Shown here: positions 16,683 to 25,696 of the stretch, one piece after another
Layout of the letters: each line of letters opens with the position of its first letter
Position numbering within the stretch: position 1 is the first letter of the stretch
From: Paraburkholderia terricola
Lineage (GTDB): Bacteria; Pseudomonadota; Gammaproteobacteria; Burkholderiales; Burkholderiaceae
DNA length: 64,000 bases
Reading direction: 5' to 3'
Assembly: GCF_900142195.1 (NCBI RefSeq)
Contig: NZ_FRAB01000025.1
Location: 33,770 to 97,769, forward strand
Made by a program: the position numbers and the translations under genes
Notes under the pieces: generated by a model
The model's input: only the letters and a program-made list of their open reading frames with translations
The model's database searches: none
Told to the model about the DNA's origin: nothing

Positions 16683-18818
16683 TCATTCCGAACGCGCGCC
16701 GGCGGTCCCGCGAGCAACGATGAGTGCATCGGCTGCGACGACACCCTCGGGCAGTGCAAAGAGCGGATTGATATCGATCTCCTGAACGCTTTCCCGGTTC
16801 TCCCATGCGAAGCGGGACAGCGCGGCCAGTGCAGAAGCAATCGCGTCGACGTCGAGCGCGGCGCCACCCCTTGCGCCGTCCATGATGCGGCGGCACTGAA
16901 GCTCATCGACCATTTCGCGCGCGGTTTTTTCGTCGAAAGGAGCGAGCCGGCAGGCCGAGTCGCCAAGCAGCTCCGCATAAATTCCGCCCGCACCCACTAC
17001 CACGACAGGACCGAACACGACATCGTTCACGACGCCCGCAATGAGCTCGAACCCGCCGCGCACCATCTCCGATACGAGCACGCCGTCGATACGCGCGGTC
17101 GGGACATGTTTTCTCGCATTCGCGAGAACTTCGTCGATCGCTTGCTTCAGGTCGGCCCTTGTTTGAATGCCAACCTTGACGCCGCCCACTTCGGTCTTAT
17201 GTGGAATGTCCGCGGACACGACCTTCACCACCAACGGCGCCTTGAGGTCGTCGAACACCGCGCCGTCGGCGGTGGTTACGATGACGTCCCTCGTTACAGG
17301 GATGCCTGCCGCAGCCAAAATCTTCTTTGAATCATTCTCGGAGAGTGCACCGCCAGTCGCCGTAATGCGTCCGTCCGCCGGGCTCGTGGCAACGGAATTC
17401 GCCCCCTGCTCGCGAGACACGCGACGCTTCGCCTGTTCATACCGTGCAAGCATCGCGATCGATCTCGCAGCACCCGACGGCGATGGGAGCACAGCAATGT
17501 TTGCCTCGTCGAATCGCGCAAGCGCGTCGCCGATTTCGCTTGCCGGTGCAGACGAGAACACGACGATCGGCTTGGTTGCCGCCGCTGCCAGGCGGGCGAG
17601 CACTTCCGCCGCGGCGAGACTTCCCACCTTGCCGGTAGTGGCGAGATTGACGCAGACTGCATGGACATTCGGCGCGTCCAGCACGGCCTGCACCGCCGTC
17701 GCGAGCTTCTCGCCGTTATTCGGAGAGAAGTAGCCAGCCGTAAGATCGATCGGGTTATGCACTGCGCCGATGTTCGGCACGACTGCCTGCAACTTGTGCT
17801 GCGTCTGTACGTCGAGTTCGCACAACGACAGCCCTTCCGGCTCTCCCGCATCCGCGAAAACAATCGCAGAGCCGCCGGAAACGCCCATTACGGCGACACC
17901 GTTTCCCTGCGGATATTTCGCGCCGGCGAGCGCTTTGAGATAATCGGCCGCCTCGTGAATTTCATTGATCTCAATGATGCCGGTTTGCTTGAACAGCGCT
18001 CGGTAAAAGTCGTAAGTACCCGTCATGCTGGCTGTGTGCGACGCGGCCGCGCGCGCACCTTGCTCGGTAACGCCCCCCTTCCAGAGCAGCACGGGTTTTC
18101 CCACCGCCATCGCCCGGCGCCCCACGTCGAGCAAAGCGCGGCCGTCGCGGGTCCCCTCGATGTACGCGAGGATGATTTGCGTCTCGGGATCGTCGAGCAA
18201 CGCATCGATCAGCTGAACGGTGTCGATGTCCGTCTCGTTGCCGGTCGCGATCACGTGACGAAACCCAATTCCCGCCGCAGAACACGCCAGTGCCAGGCTG
18301 TACCCGAAACCGCCGCTTTGGGTAACCAGCGACACGCCGCCGCGTTTCAGCTTCGGCTCCCGCGTGATGCTGCCGAAGGCCGCGTAAACATTCGAATGGA
18401 TGTTTGCAAAGCCGAGGCAGTTCGGCCCGATAATGCGCATACCGCCACGGCGGGCGAGCTCAAGCATGCGCTGCTCGCGTTCGATGCCTTCCGGACCGCT
18501 TTCGCGGAATCCGCCGCTCAGCACAACGGCGAAGGGGACGTGCTTCTCCACGCTGGCTTCGAGAACCGGCAACACGCCGGCTGCGGGCACGCCAACCACA
18601 ACCAGATCGATCGGCTCGTCAATCTCGGACACCGAGCCAAAGCATCGCAGTCCTTCGAACTGCTCATATTTCGGGTTAACGGGAAAGATCTTTCCGGCGT
18701 AACCATTGTTCAGGAGCGCACGGACAGCCTGCGAACCGGGCCGCCCTGCATCGTCGGAAACGCCCACCACCGCAATCGACCGCGGCTCGAACAGATATTT
18801 GAAGTCTTTGTCGCTCAT
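16683..18818 (-). CDS. ADP-forming acyl-CoA synthetase (acetate-CoA ligase type)
   Basis: A 711-residue single-chain ligase with the usual order: CoA-binding Rossmann (1-130, IAVVGVSDDAGRPGSQAVRALL), succinyl-CoA synthetase-like flavodoxin domains (about 150-450, with the phosphohistidine region AASHTASMTGTYDFYRALF) and an ATP-grasp domain (about 480-700, GGVKVGIQT, VVVGAGGIYAELLGD, EIDINPLFALPEG). It activates a carboxylic acid to its CoA ester with ATP, giving ADP and phosphate. This makes it the natural entry enzyme for the hydratase/dehydrogenase/thiolase steps encoded nearby. Enzymes of this family act on aromatic, pimelic-type and short acids; the substrate is not readable. Confidence 0.92.
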   Translation of the reverse strand: MSDKDFKYLFEPRSIAVVGVSDDAGRPGSQAVRALLNNGYAGKIFPVNPKYEQFEGLRCFGSVSEIDEPIDLVVVGVPAAGVLPVLEASVEKHVPFAVVLSGGFRESGPEGIEREQRMLELARRGGMRIIGPNCLGFANIHSNVYAAFGSITREPKLKRGGVSLVTQSGGFGYSLALACSAAGIGFRHVIATGNETDIDTVQLIDALLDDPETQIILAYIEGTRDGRALLDVGRRAMAVGKPVLLWKGGVTEQGARAAASHTASMTGTYDFYRALFKQTGIIEINEIHEAADYLKALAGAKYPQGNGVAVMGVSGGSAIVFADAGEPEGLSLCELDVQTQHKLQAVVPNIGAVHNPIDLTAGYFSPNNGEKLATAVQAVLDAPNVHAVCVNLATTGKVGSLAAAEVLARLAAAATKPIVVFSSAPASEIGDALARFDEANIAVLPSPSGAARSIAMLARYEQAKRRVSREQGANSVATSPADGRITATGGALSENDSKKILAAAGIPVTRDVIVTTADGAVFDDLKAPLVVKVVSADIPHKTEVGGVKVGIQTRADLKQAIDEVLANARKHVPTARIDGVLVSEMVRGGFELIAGVVNDVVFGPVVVVGAGGIYAELLGDSACRLAPFDEKTAREMVDELQCRRIMDGARGGAALDVDAIASALAALSRFAWENRESVQEIDINPLFALPEGVVAADALIVARGTAGARSE

Positions 18819-19012
18819 GTCGTTACTGTTACCACATCATGAATTAGAAATCGGAGGGATCGGAACACATAGTCAGACGCAGGCTGCTATGTCGATGTCG
18901 CATCCCCATCGCGAAGACGCGCTGGAACGATCTGCAAGACCACGTCGATAAAACCAACTGTAGACCGCTCGACGACGGACAGCGCGCGCCTACCTGGCAA
19001 GATAGAAAACCG

Positions 19013-19867
19013 TCAAGCTCCAGAAGCGGGGAACGCCGGCACATCAACCTGAACTGTATGCACGACGCCGTTTCGTTTGCGCGCAACCAGTTCGTCGAGC
19101 GTGCCGCTATAAGATGTGCAAAAGAGCTGGCGTCCATCGTCGCCTCCCAGCGTGCAGGAGATCGCATGACCTTTCAGTTCGATGACATCGGTAATCGCCC
19201 CTCCAGCACGCACGCGAAGGAACTCGCCGGTATTGAAGGAAGCGGTCCAGATGCCGCCATCCGCGTCTGCGCAAATGCCGTCCGGCTGACGTTCGCCGAG
19301 TTCCGCAAACACGCGTCGATTTCCGAGCACTCCGTGTTCGTCTATGTCAAACGCGGTCAGTCGTCCGATCCACGTCTCTGCCACGATAAGCGTCCTGCCG
19401 CCGTCGACGATGACCGCCCCATTCGGGAAATCCAGCCCCACCGCCGCGACGCTGATCGAGCCATCAGGGTCGACCCGGTGCAGTGCGGTAACTGCTCGCG
19501 GCTCGCCAGCGTCGTAGTCGTAACCGAAGTTGCCAACGTAGATCCGGCCCAGAGCATCGACGGCGAAATCATTGAGGTCGCCCGACGCGAATCCTGACAG
19601 GTCCGCGTACTCCACAATCGTATCGCCGACGATCTTCATCAGCCTGCGGTCCTTCGATGACACAACGACCGGTGTTCCGTCCGGCAGAAAATCAAGGCCG
19701 GAAGGCCGATGCGGCACAGTGCAGACTTTCTCGCGCACGCCGTTCAGACCGAGCACGTATACAGTGTGATCGAATACGTCCGAAACCCAGAGCCGGTTAT
19801 CTCGCCAACGCGGCGCTTCGAGGAAAATGAAATCTTCTGCGAAAAGCAACGGCTGGTATGTTCTCAT
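19013..19867 (-). CDS. SMP-30/gluconolactonase/LRE-family lactonase
   Basis: A 284-residue six-bladed propeller hydrolase for sugar or other lactones. The metal-binding glutamate is in FLEAPRWRDNRLWVSDVFD. LNDFAVDALGRIYVGN, DFPNGAVIV and QPDGICADADGGIW supply the remaining ligand positions. The ATG at 19867 follows GGGAGGGGAC. It lies between the SDR and the CoA synthetase in the same leftward operon. A lactonase after a dehydrogenase is the classic sugar-to-lactone-to-acid order. Confidence 0.92.
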   Translation of the reverse strand: MRTYQPLLFAEDFIFLEAPRWRDNRLWVSDVFDHTVYVLGLNGVREKVCTVPHRPSGLDFLPDGTPVVVSSKDRRLMKIVGDTIVEYADLSGFASGDLNDFAVDALGRIYVGNFGYDYDAGEPRAVTALHRVDPDGSISVAAVGLDFPNGAVIVDGGRTLIVAETWIGRLTAFDIDEHGVLGNRRVFAELGERQPDGICADADGGIWTASFNTGEFLRVRAGGAITDVIELKGHAISCTLGGDDGRQLFCTSYSGTLDELVARKRNGVVHTVQVDVPAFPASGA

Positions 19868-19938
19868 GTCCCCTCCCGCTGTTTTCTCCACAGCGCTCAA
19901 GATGCGCCGGCCACCTGGACCAGCGGCCGGTTCTTGCG

Positions 19939-20673
19939 TTACCAACCTCCGTCGATCTGGATGTTTTGTCCTGAGACTGCGTCGGACTGCGACGACGAGA
20001 GAAAAACCGCGAGGTTCGCGACGTCGACGGCCTGAATCCGCCGCTTCAGGCTCTGGTTCTCAAGAATCCAGTTATGGTATTGCTCGCGGGTGTCCGCACG
20101 ATCACGGAATTCGGCTTCCGAAACAACGGCTCCCGGTGAAATGCCGTTCACGTTGATGCCATGAGCGCCGAGTTCACGCGCGAGCCCCTTGATCAGCCCG
20201 TAGAGAGCGCCCTTCGAAGCGATGTACGGCACATAGCCATCCCAGCGGCCCGTCAGCGTGAGCGACGTGACGTTGACGATCTTCCCGTATTTTTTTGCCT
20301 TCATCGCGGGGCTGCACGCTCGTGCCAGCACGAACGCGGCCGAGGAATTGATCCGGACCTGATCTTCGTATTCCTCGATCGAAAAACTCTCGAACGGTTT
20401 CATGATGACGAGCGCCGCGTTGTTGATCAGCACGTCGATTCCGCCCACCTCGTCGGCCAGTTTCGACACGGCAGTCTCGGTAGCGGACAGCTGGTTCAGA
20501 TCGCAGCCGAAATATCGCACGTCCTTGCCTAACGTTTCCTGCGCACTCGCGGCGTCCGGCCGGTCGAGCGCGATGACCGTTGCACCTTCTTCTGCGAAAC
20601 GCGATACCAGCGCACGCCCGATCGTGCCCAACGCACCGGTGATGAGTACCTTCTTGCCTGCCAGTTGAGTCAT
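19939..20673 (-). CDS. Short-chain dehydrogenase/reductase
   Basis: A 244-residue classical SDR. The cofactor motif GALGTIGRALVSRF, NNAA, the catalytic Ser (NVTSLTLTG) and YVPYIASKGAL (Tyr, Lys) are intact, and it ends in SGQNIQIDGGW. The ATG has GGAGGGCAAAGGAC upstream. It is directly downstream of the ABC binding-protein gene and upstream of the lactonase, so it probably oxidises the imported polyol or sugar. Confidence 0.92.
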   Translation of the reverse strand: MTQLAGKKVLITGALGTIGRALVSRFAEEGATVIALDRPDAASAQETLGKDVRYFGCDLNQLSATETAVSKLADEVGGIDVLINNAALVIMKPFESFSIEEYEDQVRINSSAAFVLARACSPAMKAKKYGKIVNVTSLTLTGRWDGYVPYIASKGALYGLIKGLARELGAHGINVNGISPGAVVSEAEFRDRADTREQYHNWILENQSLKRRIQAVDVANLAVFLSSSQSDAVSGQNIQIDGGW

Positions 20674-20741
20674 TGTCCTTTGCCCTCCAATTTCCTTCGT
20701 TGCGCCCCGGTACCGTTAGTACAGCAGGACTCCTGCACGGA

Positions 20742-21713
20742 TCACCATTCGGCCGGACAAACCGAAAGATTTTCCTTCGTGATTGCCGGAGTGTCATAGG
20801 TGATGAATTGCGCCTTCGCCGTGTTCTTACCGGTGGCGGCGTCATAAAGCGCCTTGGCCGTCAGCCTGCCGAGTGTCTCCGGTTTGGTACAGACGGAGCC
20901 GTAGATCCGGCCGCTTTTGATTGCGTCGTTGCCCAGACGGGAGCCACCGGCCGTGGCAATGATCTTCGTTTTGGCATTGCTCGACCGGACGGCGCGCGCG
21001 CAGCCAATCGCCATGTCGTCGGCTTGACTAAAGAACAGGTCCAGGTCCTGATGAGCGACCAGAACATTCTGGCAAACGGACTCGCCTTTCTCGGGCGTCC
21101 AGTCCGTTGGCTGCGATGCAACGATCGTATACTTGATCCCTGCCTTATCGAGCGCTTCCTTAAAGCCGGCACTACGCTGCCGAACCGCCGCAAATCCCGG
21201 CGCCCCTTCGATGACCGCAATCGTTACAACGCGATCCTTCGGGAGCACTTTCGCGGCAAGTTCGCCCGCTCGGGCGCCCGCGGCAACGTCATCGGTGGTG
21301 ACAAGCGCGGTGAGTTTTGTGTAGACGTCTTTGAGCGGCGTCTTATTCGGGTCGCCAATCTGCGCCGCAGCCGACACGATCGGGACGTTGTTTTGCGCGG
21401 CTTTGTCCACCGAAGCTCGTGCGGCAACCGAGTCAACCGGAATCATCGCGATGCCGTCGACCTTCTGGGTGATCAGATCGTCGACAGCGTTCGCCTGCTT
21501 CGCGACGCTAGCCTGCGCGTCCAGCACGAGCGCCTTGCAGCCGAGTTCCTTGCACGCCTCCTGAAACCCCTTCCCTAGCGAAACGTCATACGGGAACTGC
21601 ATGCTGTCGGCTATATAAGCCAGCGTGATCTGCTTTGCCTGCACTACGCCAGCCGTCAGCGAAACGATGGCAGTAAGTCCTGCCAACTTGATTGTCCTCG
21701 ACATCCTGTTCAT
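20742..21713 (-). CDS. Periplasmic sugar-binding protein of ABC importer A
   Basis: A 323-residue periplasmic binding protein of the ribose/xylose (PBP I) type. A signal peptide is clear (residues 1 to about 25, MNRMSRTIKLAGLTAIVSLT then AGVVQA-KQ). The start ATG has CAGGAGAC upstream. It is highly similar along its length to the protein at 41237..42205 (shared QPTDWTPEKGESVCQN, ADDM-IGCARAVR, C-terminal C-PEW). In contrast to importer B, it is separated from its ATPase and permease by a toxin-antitoxin pair and leads its own operon with SDR and lactonase, from a promoter at 21858..21886. Confidence 0.92.
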   Translation of the reverse strand: MNRMSRTIKLAGLTAIVSLTAGVVQAKQITLAYIADSMQFPYDVSLGKGFQEACKELGCKALVLDAQASVAKQANAVDDLITQKVDGIAMIPVDSVAARASVDKAAQNNVPIVSAAAQIGDPNKTPLKDVYTKLTALVTTDDVAAGARAGELAAKVLPKDRVVTIAVIEGAPGFAAVRQRSAGFKEALDKAGIKYTIVASQPTDWTPEKGESVCQNVLVAHQDLDLFFSQADDMAIGCARAVRSSNAKTKIIATAGGSRLGNDAIKSGRIYGSVCTKPETLGRLTAKALYDAATGKNTAKAQFITYDTPAITKENLSVCPAEW

Positions 21714-21857
21714 GTTTGTCTCCTGAATTGTCATTTGTTTTTGCCGATGTAGCCGAATGCCGAAGCATCCGCTGCCCAGTACCACGGGAACCTCGCTACG
21801 CCCGCACCTGTCACCCCGTATCGGCATTCTGCAATTACCGACTCAGAGACTGTCACC

Positions 21858-21886
21858 ACTCTAGACTTGCCGATATCAACCGTCAA
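21858..21886 (-). promoter_or_regulatory. Sigma-70-type promoter of the binding-protein operon
   Basis: On the minus strand TTGACG (21886..21881) and TAGAGT (21863..21858) are 17 bp apart. The -35 lies 14 bp downstream of the operator at 21901..21917. The same geometry and nearly the same sequence occurs at 25558..25617. The predicted start is near 21850, about 135 bp before the coding start. Confidence 0.65.
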
Positions 21887-21900
21887 CATAAATGAAATAC

Positions 21901-21917
21901 GTTCCAATCACCGAAAC
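21901..21917. promoter_or_regulatory. Copy of the 17-bp island operator
   Basis: GTTCCAATCACCGAAAC lies upstream of the promoter of the binding-protein operon, centred about 60 bp before the predicted start. That position suits an activator rather than a blocking repressor. Confidence 0.65.
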
Positions 21918-21992
21918 TTCTGCGGCAGCCAAGCGGAAGCGACATGTATCTGATTCGCTCCCTACCCTCGCTGCAGCGGCTTTACCCGTGAC

Positions 21993-22382
21993 TCACCAGA
22001 TCGTCTCCACATAGACGAGTTTGCGCAGTCGCGCGTCCGGCGTAACAAGTTCGCAACCGAGCATGATCGCTGTGGCGGCAATCAGTCGTTCGTTTGAAGC
22101 AAGCTCGGACGGAAACACCGCAGCCCGGAGCGTGACCGCCATATCGACTGGCATCACATGCAGACCTTCGATCGACGTCAACGCCATCAGCCATCTGCGC
22201 TTATCTATCGACAACTGAAGCCTGCCGTCGTCGATGTAGCGGCCCAACTCCAGAACGCTGATTACCGAAATAGCGGTTTCCCCCGCCTCCCGTTCGCGCT
22301 CGATCTTCTCGCGTGCGGCAGTGCTCAGTGTTCCCTGGCCGGTGATCCACGCGACCAGTGCCTGTGTATCGAGCATGATCAC
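21993..22382 (-). CDS. PIN-domain ribonuclease toxin (VapC-like)
   Basis: A 129-residue PIN-domain protein, the toxin of a type II pair. The acidic residues expected in the active site are visible: D in MLDTQALVAW, E in SVLELGRY, and D in LVTPDARLRK. The third canonical acid is E in SNERLIAATA. The start is probably GTG 22382, with GGGAGA 6 bases upstream; ATG at 22376 is in frame. The antitoxin gene ends 34 bp upstream. The pair lies between the permease and binding-protein genes of importer A and on the same strand. Confidence 0.9.
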   Translation of the reverse strand: MIMLDTQALVAWITGQGTLSTAAREKIEREREAGETAISVISVLELGRYIDDGRLQLSIDKRRWLMALTSIEGLHVMPVDMAVTLRAAVFPSELASNERLIAATAIMLGCELVTPDARLRKLVYVETIW

Positions 22383-22416
22383 GGTTGATCTCCCGGGTTG
22401 CTGGACGCGAGGCCTG

Positions 22417-22611
22417 TCAATCGGTGACGCAACGCACGACCGCGGCTCGCAGCACGTCGAAAGGATTCTTTTGCTGCACCGGATAACGCCGAACCTCGAT
22501 AGTCGGCCGTCCGTGATCGGTTACGATGACACTCTCGCCCAGCATTTCTACCTGCCTGAACAATTCGCAGGCCTTTGCTTTGAAGTTCGCTTTCGACACC
22601 CGTTTTTCCAT
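22417..22611 (-). CDS. Phd/YefM-type antitoxin
   Basis: A 64-residue protein with the Phd/YefM layout: N-terminal DNA-binding segment (SKANFKAKACELFRQVEMLGESVIVTDHGRPTIEVRRY) and a short C-terminal toxin-neutralising tail. ATG 22611 is preceded by CGGGAGATCGGCG; the longer open frame upstream runs into the permease gene and looks non-coding. It precedes the PIN toxin, the standard antitoxin-first order, so the pair should be autoregulated. Confidence 0.88.
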   Translation of the reverse strand: MEKRVSKANFKAKACELFRQVEMLGESVIVTDHGRPTIEVRRYPVQQKNPFDVLRAAVVRCVTD

Positions 22612-22687
22612 CGCCGATCTCCCGTCGCTCCCGTCACCATCAGGCGCTGCATATCGCTGCAAAGCAGCGCATAACCGCGCTTCCCAA

Positions 22688-23932
22688 TCAATGCGATTTT
22701 CCGCCCCGGCGCGACCCGCCGACCGTGTAGATGGCGGCGGCAATAATGATGACGGTGCCCTCGATCAAACCTTGATAATTCGCGCCGAGGTTCAGAATAT
22801 TGAAGCCGTTTGCCAGCGTGACGAGCAGCAGCGTCCCGGCCAGGGTCTTGATCACGCTGCCTGAACCACCGTAGAGCGAGGTGCCGCCAAGGATCGCCGA
22901 AGCAATGACCGCAAGTTCCTGGCCCTGCATCGCCGTCGGGTTGATCGCGCCGAGCCGGCTGCCGAACAACACACCGCCCACGCCCGCTACCCCGCTGCAG
23001 AGAATGAACGCCGCCATCTTGTAGCGCTTTACATTAATCCCGGACAAGCGCGCTGCCTCAGGGTTGCCGCCGACGGCATAGATCCTTCTGCCCGTCGTCG
23101 TGAACGTCAGAACAAACCAGACAACCGCCGTAAAGGCCGCCATGTAAACGACGGGCTTTTGAACGGTCAGTTCCGAACCGCCAAGCGCGGGCATCGCGAT
23201 CAGGCACAGGCCGCCTACGATCGTGAATACCGAGGATGTCATTCCACGCCCTGCACGCCGCGCCCGCGAAGCAACCAGCAGCCCTCTCGCGACCAACGCA
23301 ATCCCGAGAACGAGCAGCGTCAACGCAATGTGCACCCGTCCAGCCTCGAACGTTTGCATGGCGGACAGCGCGTCGGAATCCGACACGGTCAGCGAGCGGC
23401 CATCGGTCACGATCTGCACGACGCCGCGTATCGCGGTCAGCGTGCCGAGCGTCACGATGAACGCATTGATGCCGAGATACTGGACGATCGCGCCATTCAA
23501 CACGCCGACCAGCATGGCGACGAAAACGCCAAGGAACGCCGCGGGCCAGAAGCCGACGGCATCGGCCGCAGTGACCATCACGGCAGCCGACAGCGCCGCT
23601 ACTGATGCAACCGATAGATCGAAGTTTCCCGTAATGAGAATGACCGTCATGGCCACCGCGATCATCGCGACTAGCGAAGACTGGTAAAGCACATTCGTAA
23701 TGTTGTTGACGGAAAGATAGTTAGCCTGTCCCGTATAGGCGGTGATTGCCGAAAGAATAAGCACCAGAAAAATCAGTGCGTAATAAACGCCCATCTCCCG
23801 AACACCCAGCAGGCGGCGCAACGGCATGGACGGTGGCTGCGCGCCCGCTCCGCCGGTGCGGTTGACGGCCGGCTGGCCGCTGGCGGCGTCGAACGATTGG
23901 ACCGGCTGGTCTTTAGAAGTCGAAAGATTCAT
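22688..23932 (-). CDS. Sugar ABC permease A (XylH/RbsC type)
   Basis: A 414-residue inner-membrane permease with about ten hydrophobic segments. Family signatures are AMTVILITGNFDLSVASVAALSAAV, YLGINAFIVTLGTLTAIRG and YAVGGNPEAARLSGI. The first ~45 residues are a hydrophilic extension. ATG 23932 overlaps the ATPase gene's stop region (stop ends 23935, with an in-frame GTG at 23938 inside it), so the two are translationally coupled. It is the same length as permease B at 38397..39641 and very similar throughout. Confidence 0.94.
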   Translation of the reverse strand: MNLSTSKDQPVQSFDAASGQPAVNRTGGAGAQPPSMPLRRLLGVREMGVYYALIFLVLILSAITAYTGQANYLSVNNITNVLYQSSLVAMIAVAMTVILITGNFDLSVASVAALSAAVMVTAADAVGFWPAAFLGVFVAMLVGVLNGAIVQYLGINAFIVTLGTLTAIRGVVQIVTDGRSLTVSDSDALSAMQTFEAGRVHIALTLLVLGIALVARGLLVASRARRAGRGMTSSVFTIVGGLCLIAMPALGGSELTVQKPVVYMAAFTAVVWFVLTFTTTGRRIYAVGGNPEAARLSGINVKRYKMAAFILCSGVAGVGGVLFGSRLGAINPTAMQGQELAVIASAILGGTSLYGGSGSVIKTLAGTLLLVTLANGFNILNLGANYQGLIEGTVIIIAAAIYTVGGSRRGGKSH

Positions 23933-23934
23933 GG

Positions 23935-25479
23935 TCACACACTCTTCATGGGTTGCGCAGCGTGGGTGCAGGCCGCGCTCTGGCCACCGGCAAGCAGTAT
24001 TAGTTCTTGCTCGGATGTTCCGTGCGCCTCGCGTTGGGCAATGCAGCGCCCGTCGCGCATCACTAGAATCCGTTGGCTCACGGCCAGCAATTCTTCGAAT
24101 TCCGAAGAAACGATGACGACGGATTTGCCTGCCGCCGCGAGTTCACGCACGAGCAGCAGAATGTCGGTCTTCGCGCCGATATCGATACCGGAGGTAGGTT
24201 CGTCGAGTAAAAATACCTTCACATCGCTGAACAGCCATTTGGCGATCGTCACCTTCTGCGCGTTGCCGCCGCTCAGTTCCGTGACGAGTGAATCGGGCGA
24301 TGGCGCCTTGATCTTCAATCGCCGGATCGCATCTTCCCCGCGTGTCCTCTCGGTTTCCCGGCGTGGAAAAATGCCGCGCGAAGACACGCCTTCGAGCGCC
24401 GGCAGCGTGGTATTCCGCCAAATCTCGAACGCCGGCACGAGGCCCTGTCTCATCCGGTCCTCCGGCACGAGCCCGATTCCTGCTCTCACCGCCGCCATCG
24501 TGGAACGACGCACCGCTTTGCCGCACACCAACACGTCGCCGGTGGCGTCCGGATCGGCGCCGAAGATCGCATGCAGCAATTCGCTGCGGCCCGAGCCTAG
24601 CAGGCCTGCAATACCGATCACTTCCCCCGCCATGAGCTTCAGCGAAACCGGGCTGAGCTTGTCCGGCGACGCCAGGTTGCGCAACTCCAATTGCACCGGG
24701 GCACTGGCGCTGACCTGTTTGGCGGGCGACCGTTCCAGCGCGACTAGTTGCCGCCCAACGATCGCTTCCGCGAGGCGCGTCTCGTCGAGATCGCACGTAT
24801 TGGCGCGAACGACTACCTCACCGTCACGCAGGATGGTCACGCAATCGGTCAATGCCATCACTTCGTCGAGGAAGTGCGAAACAAACAGGATCGCCTTGTT
24901 CTCGACGCGGGACAGATGGCGCACGATTCGATAGACGACTTCACGTTCCTCGGTCGCAAGCGAAGCCGTGGGCTCGTCCATGACGATGAGTTCCGCACCG
25001 GTGCCAAGGGCCTGGAAGACGGCAACCATCTGGCGCTGCCCGATCGACAGATCACCGACGAGCCGATCGGGATCGAGCCAATAGCCCGTACGCGCGCAGA
25101 TGTCGCTGTACCGCGCGTGCAGCGACGCGTCGCGCCGCCAGCGGCCACTCGCGCCGAGGAACACGTTTTCGATGACCGACAGCGCCGGAACGAGCGGAAT
25201 ATGTTGATGAATGGTCGCGACACCCATCTCGTTCGCTTCCCTTGGTGTCGACCACTGGACCGGCGCACCGCGCCATATGATCTGGCCGCCCGACGCCTGA
25301 AACGTGCCCGAGAGGATCTTGATCAACGTCGACTTTCCCGCGCCATTCGCCCCGAGCAATCCATAGACTTTTCCGCGGGCGATTTCAAGGTCGACACCAC
25401 GTAGTGCGACCAGCCCATTCGGGAACGTCTTTGTGATTCGCTCCAGACGCATGAGCGGAACCTCTTCCGCCAATTGCAT
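23935..25479 (-). CDS. Sugar ABC importer A ATPase (XylG/RbsA type)
   Basis: A 514-residue double ATPase of the monosaccharide importer class. In the first half Walker A is GANGAGKST, the signature LSIGQRQMV and Walker B LIVMDEPTA. In the second half are the degenerate P-loop GLLGSGRSE, the signature LSGGNAQKV and VFLLDEPTSGID. The ATG has AAGGAGACGAG just upstream. It heads the ATPase-permease operon driven by the promoter at 25558..25586. It is cytoplasmic and works with the adjacent permease and, presumably, the binding protein at 20742. Confidence 0.95.
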   Translation of the reverse strand: MQLAEEVPLMRLERITKTFPNGLVALRGVDLEIARGKVYGLLGANGAGKSTLIKILSGTFQASGGQIIWRGAPVQWSTPREANEMGVATIHQHIPLVPALSVIENVFLGASGRWRRDASLHARYSDICARTGYWLDPDRLVGDLSIGQRQMVAVFQALGTGAELIVMDEPTASLATEEREVVYRIVRHLSRVENKAILFVSHFLDEVMALTDCVTILRDGEVVVRANTCDLDETRLAEAIVGRQLVALERSPAKQVSASAPVQLELRNLASPDKLSPVSLKLMAGEVIGIAGLLGSGRSELLHAIFGADPDATGDVLVCGKAVRRSTMAAVRAGIGLVPEDRMRQGLVPAFEIWRNTTLPALEGVSSRGIFPRRETERTRGEDAIRRLKIKAPSPDSLVTELSGGNAQKVTIAKWLFSDVKVFLLDEPTSGIDIGAKTDILLLVRELAAAGKSVVIVSSEFEELLAVSQRILVMRDGRCIAQREAHGTSEQELILLAGGQSAACTHAAQPMKSV

Positions 25480-25600
25480 CTCGTCTCCTTACTATTTTTC
25501 GACTGGTGGCGGAAATATTCGCCTGCCGCCGGTGCGCAATGCCGCGCGTTGTTTTGAACTGTAGTCGGCATCAAGCCCGTCGTCAACATAAATGAAATGC

Positions 25601-25617
25601 GTTCCGACCACCGAAAC
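25601..25617. promoter_or_regulatory. Copy of the 17-bp island operator (ATPase side)
   Basis: GTTCCGACCACCGAAAC lies 14 bp upstream of the -35 of the leftward ATPase promoter. The 37-bp block 25581..25617 is nearly identical to 21881..21917 before the binding-protein gene. Confidence 0.65.
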
Positions 25618-25679
25618 CCGCTGGCAATATGCTGATGATTTGCCCGGCTCGATTCAGGTCTCGATACGGTGTTGCCAAA

Positions 25680-25696
25680 GTTCCGATGACCGAAAC
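25680..25696. promoter_or_regulatory. Copy of the 17-bp island operator (cupin side)
   Basis: GTTCCGATGACCGAAAC lies about 120 bp upstream of the rightward cupin gene. Confidence 0.6.

Noticed and set aside
17661..18842. 393-codon plus-strand open frame
   Set aside because: It is antisense to the ADP-forming CoA synthetase, whose domains are complete; the frame has no recognisable motif.
20673..21578. 301-codon plus-strand open frame
   Set aside because: It lies entirely opposite the binding-protein gene and has no motif or ribosome site.
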